NCBI GenBank assembly: GCA_036498205.1
Contig: DASXIC010000015.1
Coordinates: 1 to 64,000, forward strand
Direction: 5' to 3'
Length of the DNA: 64,000 nucleotides
DNA from: AV69 sp036498205
Lineage (GTDB): Bacteria; Verrucomicrobiota; Verrucomicrobiia; Chthoniobacterales; UBA10450
Part shown: in pieces, positions 50,105-57,775 of the stretch
Layout of the letters: each line of letters opens with the position of its first letter
Position numbering within the stretch: position 1 is the first letter of the stretch
Position numbers and translations under genes: made by a program
Notes under the pieces: generated by a model
What the model saw: the letters and a program-made list of their open reading frames with translations, nothing else
Databases searched by the model: none
Told to the model about the DNA's origin: nothing

Positions 50105-51265
50105 TTAAACCGTTTCTGCGGACCGAGTGCGATAGCCAGAGACAAACTCTGCCCGGAAGGCGGCGAACTGGCCGCCCTCGATTGCTTCTCGTGCCTGGCG
50201 CATCAGCTCGAGGTAAAAATGCAGGTTGTGCAGCGTGATTAATCGAAGACCGAGAATTTCCTCCGCCTTGACCAAATGGCGGATGTAACCCCGGGCGAAC
50301 TCGCGACATGCCGGACAGCCGCAGTTCTCTTCGATCGGGCGAGTATCAAAAGTGAACTCTGCGTTTTTTAAATTGATCGTGCCCGCCGGGGTAAAGGCCG
50401 TTCCGTTGCGCGCCAGACGTGTCGGCAAAACGCAATCGAACATATCGATCCCGCGCGCGATCATTTCCAACAACTGTGGTGGTGTGCCCAAACCCATGGC
50501 ATACCGCGGCTTGTCTTCCGGCAAGAACGGCACACTCGATTCCACTGCCTTCATCATTTCATTTTCCGGCTCACCCACGCTGACACCGCCAATGGCATAA
50601 CCATCAAAATCAAGCTCGACGACTGCCTCCGCCCCTTGCCGTCGCAATTCCGGAAACGTTGCGCCTTGGATAATTCCAAAAATCAACTGAGTGGCACGGG
50701 CATCCTGAGAAGGGTTTTGAGCGCGACTTTCCCTGGAAACCAGCGTCGCGTTTTTGCATCGTTGTGCCCACTTGGTCGTCAATTCCAAACTGCGTGCGGC
50801 GTAATCGTAATCGCATGGATACGGGGCGCATTCGTCAAGGACCATTGCGATGTCGCTACCGAGAGTCGCCTGAATTTCCATGGCAATTTCCGGGGAAATG
50901 AAGGTCGGCGTTCCGTCCAGGTGATTTTGAAAATGCACACCTTCCGACGTCAGGTTGCGCAATTTTGCCAGGGAAAAAATCTGGTAACCGCCGCTATCGG
51001 TCAGGATCGGGCCGTTCCAATTCATGAACCGATGCAGTCCGCTGAAACGCCGGATCACTTCGAGCCCCGGCCGCACGTACAAGTGGTAGGTATTTCCCAA
51101 AATGACCTGGGCTTGCAGTTCTCGCAGTTCTCGCGGACTCACGGCTTTGACGCTTCCCTGGGTGCCGATCGGCATAAATGCCGGAGTATCGATCGCGCCG
51201 TGCGCGGTATTCAATCGGCCAAGGCGGGCTTCGGTTCGCGAATCAGTTTTGAGCAGTTCAAACAT
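50105..51265 (-). CDS. tgt: queuine tRNA-ribosyltransferase (bacterial Tgt)
   Basis: 386 residues from the ATG at 51265 (MFELLKTDSRTEARLGRL). The frame to 51391 adds a cysteine-rich, unrelated stretch. The catalytic nucleophile Asp is in GPILTDSGGYQIFSLAKL, with a further motif DIAMVLDECAPYP, and zinc ligands in CGCPACREF...NLHF. It exchanges guanine at position 34 of GUN-anticodon tRNAs for preQ1, acting after QueC and QueF of this window. The 3' end directly abuts the GT39-like gene. The 209-base gap upstream separates it from rpsL. Confidence 0.94.
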   Translation of the reverse strand: MFELLKTDSRTEARLGRLNTAHGAIDTPAFMPIGTQGSVKAVSPRELRELQAQVILGNTYHLYVRPGLEVIRRFSGLHRFMNWNGPILTDSGGYQIFSLAKLRNLTSEGVHFQNHLDGTPTFISPEIAMEIQATLGSDIAMVLDECAPYPCDYDYAARSLELTTKWAQRCKNATLVSRESRAQNPSQDARATQLIFGIIQGATFPELRRQGAEAVVELDFDGYAIGGVSVGEPENEMMKAVESSVPFLPEDKPRYAMGLGTPPQLLEMIARGIDMFDCVLPTRLARNGTAFTPAGTINLKNAEFTFDTRPIEENCGCPACREFARGYIRHLVKAEEILGLRLITLHNLHFYLELMRQAREAIEGGQFAAFRAEFVSGYRTRSAETV

Positions 51266-51348
51266 GTAAATTATGGCGACGAGCAGGTCGCACTGTCGAA
51301 CTTTGCACGCAATCGCTTTTCCCAGTGAGATTGCGTGGAAAAAATTCT

Positions 51349-51376
51349 TTGCAGGCCCAGCATTTATTCCTATATT
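51349..51376 (+). promoter_or_regulatory. candidate promoter of the rpsL ribosomal cluster
   Basis: TTGCAG (51349-51354), 16-base spacer, TATATT (51371-51376), in the 209-base gap between tgt and rpsL. It would give a leader of about 92 bases. The rest of the gap shows no gene, and I see no clear L/S-protein attenuator-like structure. Confidence 0.55.
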
Positions 51377-51474
51377 GCGCGCTCTCCGCATCAGAGCGTG
51401 AGCACGGGTTCACGGCCTGAGCGGATTTTTTGTCGCCGGAACATAATCCTTCGCGGCGACTTGTTTGACCGGAA

Positions 51475-51885
51475 ATGCCAACCATTAATCAACTTGTGCG
51501 GAAAGGACGCCGGAAGGTGTCGGTGAAATCAAAGTCGCCGGCCCTGACCGATTGTCCGCAGCGGCGTGGAGTGTGTGTGCAAGTAATGACACGCACCCCG
51601 AAGAAGCCGAATTCTGCCTTGCGCAAGGTGGCCAAGGTCAGGCTGACGAATGGCCAGGAAGTGATCGCTTACATTCCGGGCGAGGGACACAATTTACAAG
51701 AACACTCGATTGTCCTGGTTCGCGGCGGTCGCGTGAAAGATTTGCCCGGTGTGCGTTATCATATCGTGCGGGGAACGCTCGACTCGCTTGGCGTTGATGG
51801 AAGGCGGCGTAGCCGCTCCAAGTACGGTGCAAAGCGGCCCAAAGCCGGCGGAGCCGAAGCGACCAAGGGAGGCGCCAAGAAATAG
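51475..51885 (+). CDS. rpsL: ribosomal protein uS12
   Basis: 136 residues with PTINQLVRKGRRKV at the N-terminus and the conserved KPNSALRKVAKVRLTNGQEV decoding-centre segment. The lysine positions that confer streptomycin sensitivity appear wild type (TPKKPNS; KVRLTNG; GRVKDLPGVRYHIVRG). A ~15-residue C-terminal tail (KRPKAGGAEATKGGAKK) is basic and of low complexity. First gene of the str part. It ends 2 bases before rpsG. Confidence 0.97.
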   Translation: MPTINQLVRKGRRKVSVKSKSPALTDCPQRRGVCVQVMTRTPKKPNSALRKVAKVRLTNGQEVIAYIPGEGHNLQEHSIVLVRGGRVKDLPGVRYHIVRGTLDSLGVDGRRRSRSKYGAKRPKAGGAEATKGGAKK

Positions 51886-51887
51886 CC

Positions 51888-52361
51888 ATGTCGCGCCGCC
51901 GCAAAGTTTATAAAAAGGAAGAGAGAGTCGATTCCCGCTACGGAAGTCCGGCCGTGGCGCGTTTGATTTCTACTGTAATGAAGCGCGGTAAGAAATCGCT
52001 GGCGGAACGGATCGTCTATACCGCAATCGACAAATCTCGCGAAGGATCGGACGCGGTTGATCCGCTCGAAGTTTTAAACAAGGCGCTGGAAAATGTGCGC
52101 CCTCGTCTCGAAGTAAAATCGCGCCGTGTTGGCGGTGCCACTTATCAGGTCCCCATGGAGGTGACGCCGGCGCGTCAGGTCTCGCTCGCGATGCGCTGGA
52201 TCGTGCAGTACGCGGATAACCGTCGTGGTCAGCCGATGGCTGACGCACTCGCACAGGAGATCAAGGACGCGGCCGCGGGGCAGGGGAACGCGATTAAGAA
52301 GCGCGAAGACACCCACAAAATGGCGCAAGCCAATCGCGCGTTTGCGCATTTCCGCTGGTAA
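51888..52361 (+). CDS. rpsG: ribosomal protein uS7
   Basis: 157 residues: MSRRRKVYKKEERVDSRYGS, the LISTVMKRGKKSLAERIVYTAID segment and MAQANRAFAHFRW at the C-terminus. It nucleates assembly of the 30S head and contacts E-site tRNA. Normal position after rpsL. Its last ~32 bases (52331-52362) are repeated with two mismatches at 52534-52565, beyond an intergenic repeat, so the gap to fusA is 207 bases instead of the usual few. Confidence 0.97.
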   Translation: MSRRRKVYKKEERVDSRYGSPAVARLISTVMKRGKKSLAERIVYTAIDKSREGSDAVDPLEVLNKALENVRPRLEVKSRRVGGATYQVPMEVTPARQVSLAMRWIVQYADNRRGQPMADALAQEIKDAAAGQGNAIKKREDTHKMAQANRAFAHFRW

Positions 52362-52362
52362 T
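52331..52362 (+). repeat. rpsG 3'-end duplication, copy 1
   Basis: CAATCGCGCGTTTGCGCA then TTTCCGCTGGTAAT, the end of rpsG. Copy 2 is at 52534-52565, offset 203 bases, with 2 mismatches in 32. Confidence 0.9.
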
Positions 52363-52399
52363 GATGAATACCTTGCGCACTCACCAATTTTCTAACGTG

Positions 52400-52525
52400 G
52401 TCATCCTGAATCGCGTAGACGGCGAAGGATCTCGCGCTCGGAATTCGGTCACGCATCCGACGGTTGGGTGTGCTGTCGATCCCGTGAGAGATTCTTCGAC
52501 TTCGCTCCGCTCCGCTCAGAATGAC
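52400..52525. repeat. palindromic intergenic repeat, copy 5 (rpsG-fusA gap)
   Basis: Left arm GTCATCCTGAATCGCG...GAAGGATCTC (52400-52433). Right arm GAGAGATTCTTCGACTTCGC...GCTCAGAATGAC (52486-52525). The two arms are separated by ~50 bases. The small open frame across it (52361-52564) is not a gene. Confidence 0.85.
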
Positions 52526-52533
52526 AGATGGTC

Positions 52534-52565
52534 CAATCGCGCGTTTGCGCACTTTCGCTGGTAAT
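52534..52565 (+). repeat. rpsG 3'-end duplication, copy 2
   Basis: CAATCGCGCGTTTGCGCA then CTTTCGCTGGTAAT, just before the fusA ATG at 52569. It repeats the last rpsG codons with the stop TAA. Confidence 0.9.
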
Positions 52566-52568
52566 TTT

Positions 52569-54746
52569 ATGGCGACCGCGACCATGGAAAAGAAACCAGC
52601 TTCTGCGAACCCGAACTCGCCGAACCGCAAATTCCCGCTGGAGCGGACGCGGAATATCGGAATTGCTGCGCACATCGACGCCGGCAAAACGACGCTAACC
52701 GAGCGTGTTCTCTTTTACACCGGCATGATTCACAAGATTGGCGAAGTGCACGAAGGCACGACGGTGACCGACTGGATGGAGCAGGAGCGCGAGCGTGGCA
52801 TCACGATCACCTCCGCGGCGACGACCTGCTCGTGGACGCAGCGCTCAGAGCCGGGCGTTTACAAAATGTTCGAAGGAATTAAACAGCGAATCAACATTAT
52901 CGACACGCCGGGTCACGTTGATTTCACGGCGGAAGTAGAGCGCTCGTTGCGCGTGCTCGATGGCGCGATCGCGGTCTTCGATGCCGTTGCCGGTGTGCAG
53001 CCGCAATCGGAAACGGTCTGGAGGCAGGCAACAAAATACAATGTGCCGTGTCTTGCCTTCATCAACAAAATGGATCGCGTCGGCGCCGATTTTACGATGT
53101 CGATCGACAGCATGCGCAAGAAACTTGGTGCTAACGCGTGGCCGGTTCTGCTTCCGCTGGGCAAAGAAGATCAGTTCAAAGGCCAGATCGACGTTATTAA
53201 TAAGAAAGCAATCATCTATTCCGACAGCGATCAGCTCGGATCGACGTATGAACTTGCCGAGGTTCCAAAGGAATACGTTGATCTTGTCGAGAAGGCTTAT
53301 CACGATCTGGTCGAGCAAATTTCAAATCTTGATGACCAAGTTGCGGAGGCTGTTCTCGAAGAAAAACCGATTACCCCGGAGCTGTTGAAAGCAGGCATTC
53401 GTCGTCAAACGATTGCGAACAAGTTTGTGCCGGTCATTGGCGGTTCGGCACTCAAGAATAAAGGCGTGCAGTATCTGGTCGACGCAGTGGTCGATTACCT
53501 CCCAAGCCCTCTCGATATTCCGCCAGCCAAAGGAATGGATCCCGATACGCGCGAGCCGATGGAGGCGCCGACGGACGACAATGGAAAATTTTGTTCGCTC
53601 GCATTCAAACTTTGGAGCGATCCGTTTGTCGGCAAGCTCGTTTTCTTCCGCGTTTATTCCGGCACCCTGAGCAAAGGCGACACCGTTTACAATCCGCGGA
53701 CGAACAAACGCGAGCGCATATCGCGTTTGATTCAAATTCAGGCGGACAAGCGCGAAGACATCGAGACCTGCTACTCAGGCGACATTGCGGCGATTGTGGG
53801 AATCAAAAACATCACTACTGGTGACACCCTTTGCGACGAGGACCATCCGATTTTGCTCGAGCCCCCCTCGTTTCCTGATCCCGTTATTTCAATGGCGATT
53901 GAGCCGAAAACAAAGCTCGATCAAGAAAAAATGGGCGTCGCCCTGCAGCGCCTCGCGGAGGAAGATCCGACCTTCCGCGTTTATACGCATGAAGATACTG
54001 GTCAGACGATCATCGCCGGTATGGGCGAGCTGCATCTCGAAATCATTCGCGACCGCATGTTCCGCGAATTCAAAGTGGACGCGAATGCGGGAAAACCGCA
54101 GATTGCCTATCGTGAAACGATCACGACGAACGCACACGGCGTAGGGAAGCTGATCAAGCAATCCGGCGGTCGCGGTCAGTATGGCCACGTTGAAGTCGAT
54201 ATGCGTCCCGGCGCTCGTAGCACAGGTTTGGTGGTCGAAAACAAAATCGTTGGCGGCGTTATTCCGCGCGAATACATCCCGGCAGTCAAGAAGGGGATCG
54301 AGGAGGCAATTCTCAACGGCGTGCTCGGCGGTTATCCGGTTGTCGATGTTGAGATCGACATCGTTTACGGGTCGTTTCACGAAGTCGATTCAAACGAGCT
54401 TGCGTTCAAACTCGCCGCGATCTTCGCCATGAAAGATGGCTTTAAACAGGGCAAACCCATTCTGCTCGAACCGATCATGAAGGTTGAAAACATCACGCCG
54501 GAGGAATCTCAGGGCGATATCATTGGCGATTTGAATCGGCGCCGCGCCCGGATTAACAGCATTGAACCGCGCGGCAATCTTACCATCGTGCATGCCGAAG
54601 TGCCACTCGCCGAACTGTTTGGCTACGCCACCGCCATTCGCTCGCTTTCGAAAGGTCGCTCGAGTTACTCGATGGAACCATCCCATTTCGAGCAGGTGCC
54701 GCAGAACCTGGTCGCGGCGATCCTTGATCAGAAGGAGACGAAATGA
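52569..54746 (+). CDS. fusA: elongation factor G
   Basis: 725 residues from the ATG at 52569 (MATATMEKKPASAN...). An in-frame upstream start at 52521 would read through the repeat and is rejected. GTP-binding motifs: AHIDAGKTTLTERVLFYTG, DTPGHVDF and NKMDRVGADF. Domain IV and V motifs (GGRGQYGHVEVDMRPG, YPVVDVEIDIVYGSFHEVDSNELAFK) are intact. It moves tRNA and mRNA through the ribosome. rpsJ overlaps its stop by 4 bases (ATGA). The tuf gene that normally follows is absent. Confidence 0.97.
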   Translation: MATATMEKKPASANPNSPNRKFPLERTRNIGIAAHIDAGKTTLTERVLFYTGMIHKIGEVHEGTTVTDWMEQERERGITITSAATTCSWTQRSEPGVYKMFEGIKQRINIIDTPGHVDFTAEVERSLRVLDGAIAVFDAVAGVQPQSETVWRQATKYNVPCLAFINKMDRVGADFTMSIDSMRKKLGANAWPVLLPLGKEDQFKGQIDVINKKAIIYSDSDQLGSTYELAEVPKEYVDLVEKAYHDLVEQISNLDDQVAEAVLEEKPITPELLKAGIRRQTIANKFVPVIGGSALKNKGVQYLVDAVVDYLPSPLDIPPAKGMDPDTREPMEAPTDDNGKFCSLAFKLWSDPFVGKLVFFRVYSGTLSKGDTVYNPRTNKRERISRLIQIQADKREDIETCYSGDIAAIVGIKNITTGDTLCDEDHPILLEPPSFPDPVISMAIEPKTKLDQEKMGVALQRLAEEDPTFRVYTHEDTGQTIIAGMGELHLEIIRDRMFREFKVDANAGKPQIAYRETITTNAHGVGKLIKQSGGRGQYGHVEVDMRPGARSTGLVVENKIVGGVIPREYIPAVKKGIEEAILNGVLGGYPVVDVEIDIVYGSFHEVDSNELAFKLAAIFAMKDGFKQGKPILLEPIMKVENITPEESQGDIIGDLNRRRARINSIEPRGNLTIVHAEVPLAELFGYATAIRSLSKGRSSYSMEPSHFEQVPQNLVAAILDQKETK

Positions 54747-55054
54747 CGAACGGCCAGCGTATTCGCATTCGATTAAAGGCATTCGATCATCGCATGCTCG
54801 ATCAATCGGCGGTTGAGATTGTCGAGACTGCGAAACGCACCGGCGCACGCGTTGCCGGCCCGATCCCGTTGCCCACCTTGATCGAGAAGTTCACCGTGAA
54901 TCGCTCTCCCCACGTCGATAAAAAATCGATGGATCAATTTGAAATTCGCACCCACAAGCGATTGCTCGACATCATCGAGCCCACTGCAAAAACGGTCGAC
55001 GAATTGAAGAAGTTGAACCTGCCGGCCGGCGTTGACATCACCATTAAAATTTAA
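54743..55054 (+). CDS. rpsJ: ribosomal protein uS10
   Basis: 103 residues: QRIRIRLKAFDHRMLDQSAVEIVETAKRTGARVAGPIPLPTLIEKFTVNRSPHVDKKSMDQFEIRTHKRL. The start overlaps the end of fusA, so translation is coupled. S10 also functions with NusB in antitermination. In most bacteria tuf lies between fusA and rpsJ. Confidence 0.97.
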   Translation: MTNGQRIRIRLKAFDHRMLDQSAVEIVETAKRTGARVAGPIPLPTLIEKFTVNRSPHVDKKSMDQFEIRTHKRLLDIIEPTAKTVDELKKLNLPAGVDITIKI

Positions 55055-55093
55055 ACTCCGTCACTCTGAACGCAGCCAAGACAAATTTTGGAA

Positions 55094-55738
55094 ATGAGCA
55101 TCGGTTTACTAGGACAAAAAATCGGCATGACCAGCGTCTACGACGCCAGTGGCAAGCTGCGTCCGGTAACCGTGATCGCAGCTGGTGACAATGTTTTGGT
55201 TCGGCGGTTGACCGCGGAACGAGATGGCTATTCCGCCGTGCAAGTCGGCTTTGGTACGCAAAAGGAGTCGCGCCTGAACAGCTCCGAAATCGGTTCGTTC
55301 AAGAAAGCGAACGTAGAGCCGAAGCGATTCATGCGCGAGTTTCGCCTCCACGCCGACGCGCCGGAAGGGGAAGTGAATTTGAATGTCACTCAATTTCAGC
55401 CCGGGGACTTTGTCGATGTGATTGGCCGTTCCAAAGGAAAAGGTTTTCAGGGTGTGATGAAGAAGCACAACATGGCCGGCCAGGGCGCCGCGCACGGGTC
55501 GAAAACCCATCGTCGCAACGGCGCCGTCGGCAATCGTTCGACGCCGGGTCGGATCTGGAAAAATATGGGGATGCCTGGTCACCTCGGCGACGAGCGCGTG
55601 ACGGTCCAGAATTTGCAAGTCATGCAGGTGCGGGAGACCGAGAAAATAATTCTGGTCAGCGGCGCCGTGCCGGGGGCGAACGGATCGCTGGTCGTGGTGC
55701 GTCCCGCGATCAAAAAGCCGGCGGAGGCAAAGAAGTAA
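55094..55738 (+). CDS. rplC: ribosomal protein uL3
   Basis: 214 residues from the ATG at 55094 (MSIGLLGQKIGMTSVYDASGKL). A TTG two codons upstream could be used but is unlikely. GRSKGKGFQGVMKKHNMAGQGAAHGSKTHRRNGAVGNRSTPGRIWKNMGMPGHLGDERVT is the conserved loop that reaches the peptidyl transferase centre. The rplD GTG start follows the stop without spacer. Confidence 0.97.
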   Translation: MSIGLLGQKIGMTSVYDASGKLRPVTVIAAGDNVLVRRLTAERDGYSAVQVGFGTQKESRLNSSEIGSFKKANVEPKRFMREFRLHADAPEGEVNLNVTQFQPGDFVDVIGRSKGKGFQGVMKKHNMAGQGAAHGSKTHRRNGAVGNRSTPGRIWKNMGMPGHLGDERVTVQNLQVMQVRETEKIILVSGAVPGANGSLVVVRPAIKKPAEAKK

Positions 55739-56353
55739 GTGAGTGCGAAAGCTTTGAGCAAAGCAGCGGCGAAAGAAGCAAAAATTGCGCTTCTCGATGG
55801 CGGACGCGGCACCCAGGCCTTGCACGACGTGGTTGTAGCGATGCGCGCCGCGCGGCGTTCCGGCTCTGCCAACACCAAATCGAAAGCGGACGTGAACCTT
55901 TCCGGGGCAAAACCATGGCGGCAGAAAGGAACAGGCCGGGCCCGCGCGGGCTATAAATCGTCTCCCATCTGGCGTGGCGGCGGCGTCGTTTTTGGACCCA
56001 AGCCGCGCGATTACTCAAAGAAAGTTTCCAAATCAATGCGCCGCCTCGCCTTCCAAAAGGCATTGAGCGAGCGCATCAATGCTGGCGACGTCCTGACCAT
56101 TGACACGTTCGCGGTCAAGGAACCGAAGACCAAATCGTTCGTTCAGTTAGTAAAAAAGCAAACCGACGCTCGCAAGGTGTTGATCATCTCGGATGCGTTC
56201 GATGACAATACCCACAAATCGGCCCGCAACGTGAAGCCGGTGCGGCTGGCGACGGCGAACGATGTCAACGCCGAGCAAATTCTGGCATTTGAGAAAATTT
56301 TAGTGACGGAAAAAGCCCTTGAGACGCTGGCGCAGAGGACTAACGGGAAATGA
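55739..56353 (+). CDS. rplD: ribosomal protein uL4
   Basis: 204 residues from GTG immediately after the rplC TAA. AMRAARRSGSANTKSKADVNLSGAKPWRQKGTGRARAGYKSSPIWRGGGVVFGPKPRDYSKKVSK is the conserved extended loop. L4 lines the exit tunnel and in some bacteria regulates its own operon. The 3' end overlaps rplW by 4 bases. Confidence 0.96.
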   Translation: MSAKALSKAAAKEAKIALLDGGRGTQALHDVVVAMRAARRSGSANTKSKADVNLSGAKPWRQKGTGRARAGYKSSPIWRGGGVVFGPKPRDYSKKVSKSMRRLAFQKALSERINAGDVLTIDTFAVKEPKTKSFVQLVKKQTDARKVLIISDAFDDNTHKSARNVKPVRLATANDVNAEQILAFEKILVTEKALETLAQRTNGK

Positions 56354-56634
56354 ACGAACCTTTCGACATTATCCAGACAGCGTCGCTGACCGAGAAATCA
56401 TCCTTGCTCGGAGAGAAGCAAAACAAATACGTCTTCCGAGTGAGGCCGCATGCGAACAAAATTCAAATCAAGCAGGCGGTGGAGCGATTGTTTCAGAAGA
56501 AAGTGATCGACGTAAACACTTGCAATTATGCGGGCAAGAAAAAGCGGGAACGCCGCGCGGATTTCGGCCGCAAGGCGCATTGGAAAAAAGCGATCGTGAC
56601 GCTGAAGGAAGGCGACAAGATCGATCTGGTCTAA
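56350..56634 (+). CDS. rplW: ribosomal protein uL23
   Basis: 94 residues: ASLTEKSSLLGEKQNKYVFRVRPHANKIQIKQAVERLFQKKVIDVNTCNYAGKKKR, the exit-tunnel protein that docks trigger factor and SRP. ATGA overlap with rplD. rplB follows after 4 bases. Confidence 0.96.
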   Translation: MNEPFDIIQTASLTEKSSLLGEKQNKYVFRVRPHANKIQIKQAVERLFQKKVIDVNTCNYAGKKKRERRADFGRKAHWKKAIVTLKEGDKIDLV

Positions 56635-56638
56635 TTGT

Positions 56639-57478
56639 ATGGCGCTTAAATCTTTTCGACCTCTGACACCGACTTTGCGTTTCAAGTCGCTTCCGGCTTT
56701 CGAGGAAGTGACCAGGGCGCGGCCGGCGAAAAGTCTGCTCGAGCCGAAGAAGAAGACCGGCGGCCGGAATCATTTCGGCCGGCTCACTTCGCGTCATATC
56801 GGCGGCGGACACAAACAACATTACCGCAAAATCGATTTCAAGCGGCGCAAGCGCGGTGTCGAAGCGGAAGTGCTCGGGATTGAGTACGACCCAAACCGCT
56901 CCGCCCGCATCGCCCTAATCAAGTACGTCGATGGTGAACTCAGTTATATCCTGGCGCCGGATGGGCTGCGGGTGGGCGCGCGTGTTGTCGCGGGCGACGA
57001 AGTCGCGCCGGACCTGGGCAATGCGCTTCCGCTGCGAGCGATCCCTCTCGGCACGAACATTCACAATATTGAACTGGCACCGGGTCGGGGCGGCCAGGTG
57101 GCGCGGAGCGCCGGCCAACAAGCCACTCTGAATAACCGCGAAGGTGGTTATGGCTTAGTCAAAATGCCATCCGGGGAAATTCGGCGCATTCACGAGAGTT
57201 GTTACGCGACGGTCGGACAGGTTGGGAACGTGGATCATATGAATATTTCCAGCGGCAAGGCCGGCCGGACGCGCTGGCGAGGACGTCGTCCGCATGTGCG
57301 CGGCATGGTGATGAATCCGATCGATCATCCAATGGGCGGCGGGCAAGGCAAATCCAAAGGCGGTGGTGGGCGTCACCATCCTGTCAGCCCGTGGGGGCAA
57401 CTGGCGAAAGGATTCAAAACGCGTAGCAAACACAAACCGAGCGACCGTTTTATCCTGGAGCGACGACCGAAGAAATAA
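56639..57478 (+). CDS. rplB: ribosomal protein uL2
   Basis: 279 residues. SFRPLTPTLRFKSLPAFEEVTRARPAKSLLEPKKKTGGRNHFGRLTSRHIGGGHKQHYRKIDFKRRK is the N-terminal part, and HVRGMVMNPIDHPMGGGQGKSKGGG carries the conserved histidine near the peptidyl transferase centre. L2 is essential for subunit association. 18 bases separate it from rpsS. Confidence 0.97.
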   Translation: MALKSFRPLTPTLRFKSLPAFEEVTRARPAKSLLEPKKKTGGRNHFGRLTSRHIGGGHKQHYRKIDFKRRKRGVEAEVLGIEYDPNRSARIALIKYVDGELSYILAPDGLRVGARVVAGDEVAPDLGNALPLRAIPLGTNIHNIELAPGRGGQVARSAGQQATLNNREGGYGLVKMPSGEIRRIHESCYATVGQVGNVDHMNISSGKAGRTRWRGRRPHVRGMVMNPIDHPMGGGQGKSKGGGGRHHPVSPWGQLAKGFKTRSKHKPSDRFILERRPKK

Positions 57479-57496
57479 CGCGACAATTTGACTTTT

Positions 57497-57775
57497 ATGG
57501 CCAGATCATTGAAAAAAGGACCCTTCGTCGAATCGCATCTTCTGGAGAAGATCGACAAGATGAACAATTCGGGCGGGAAAAAACCAATTAAGACCTGGTC
57601 GCGCCGCTCGATGGTCACACCGGATTTTGTCGGTCATACTTTTCTCGTTCACAACGGCAGGACGTTTAATTCCGTCTTCGTGACGGAAAATATGGTCGGC
57701 CATAAGCTCGGTGAATTTTCACCGACGCGGGTGTTTAAGAAGCACGGGTCGCACACGGCGAAGGTGACGAAATAG
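57497..57775 (+). CDS. rpsS: ribosomal protein uS19
   Basis: 92 residues from the ATG at 57497 (MARSLKKGPFVESHLLEKIDKM). The frame extends 9 bases to 57488 but the family start is clear. KPIKTWSRRSMVTPDFVGHTFLVHNGRTFNSVFVTENMVGHKLGEFSPTRVFKKH is standard. It forms the 30S head with S13. Unusually the next gene (TTG at 57776, no spacer) is not rplV but an unknown exported-type protein. Confidence 0.96.
   Translation: MARSLKKGPFVESHLLEKIDKMNNSGGKKPIKTWSRRSMVTPDFVGHTFLVHNGRTFNSVFVTENMVGHKLGEFSPTRVFKKHGSHTAKVTK

Noticed and set aside
52361..52564. 67-codon frame between rpsG and fusA ending in FAHFRW like uS7
   Set aside because: It reads through the palindromic repeat and into the duplicated rpsG end; the similarity to uS7 comes from the duplication, not from a gene.
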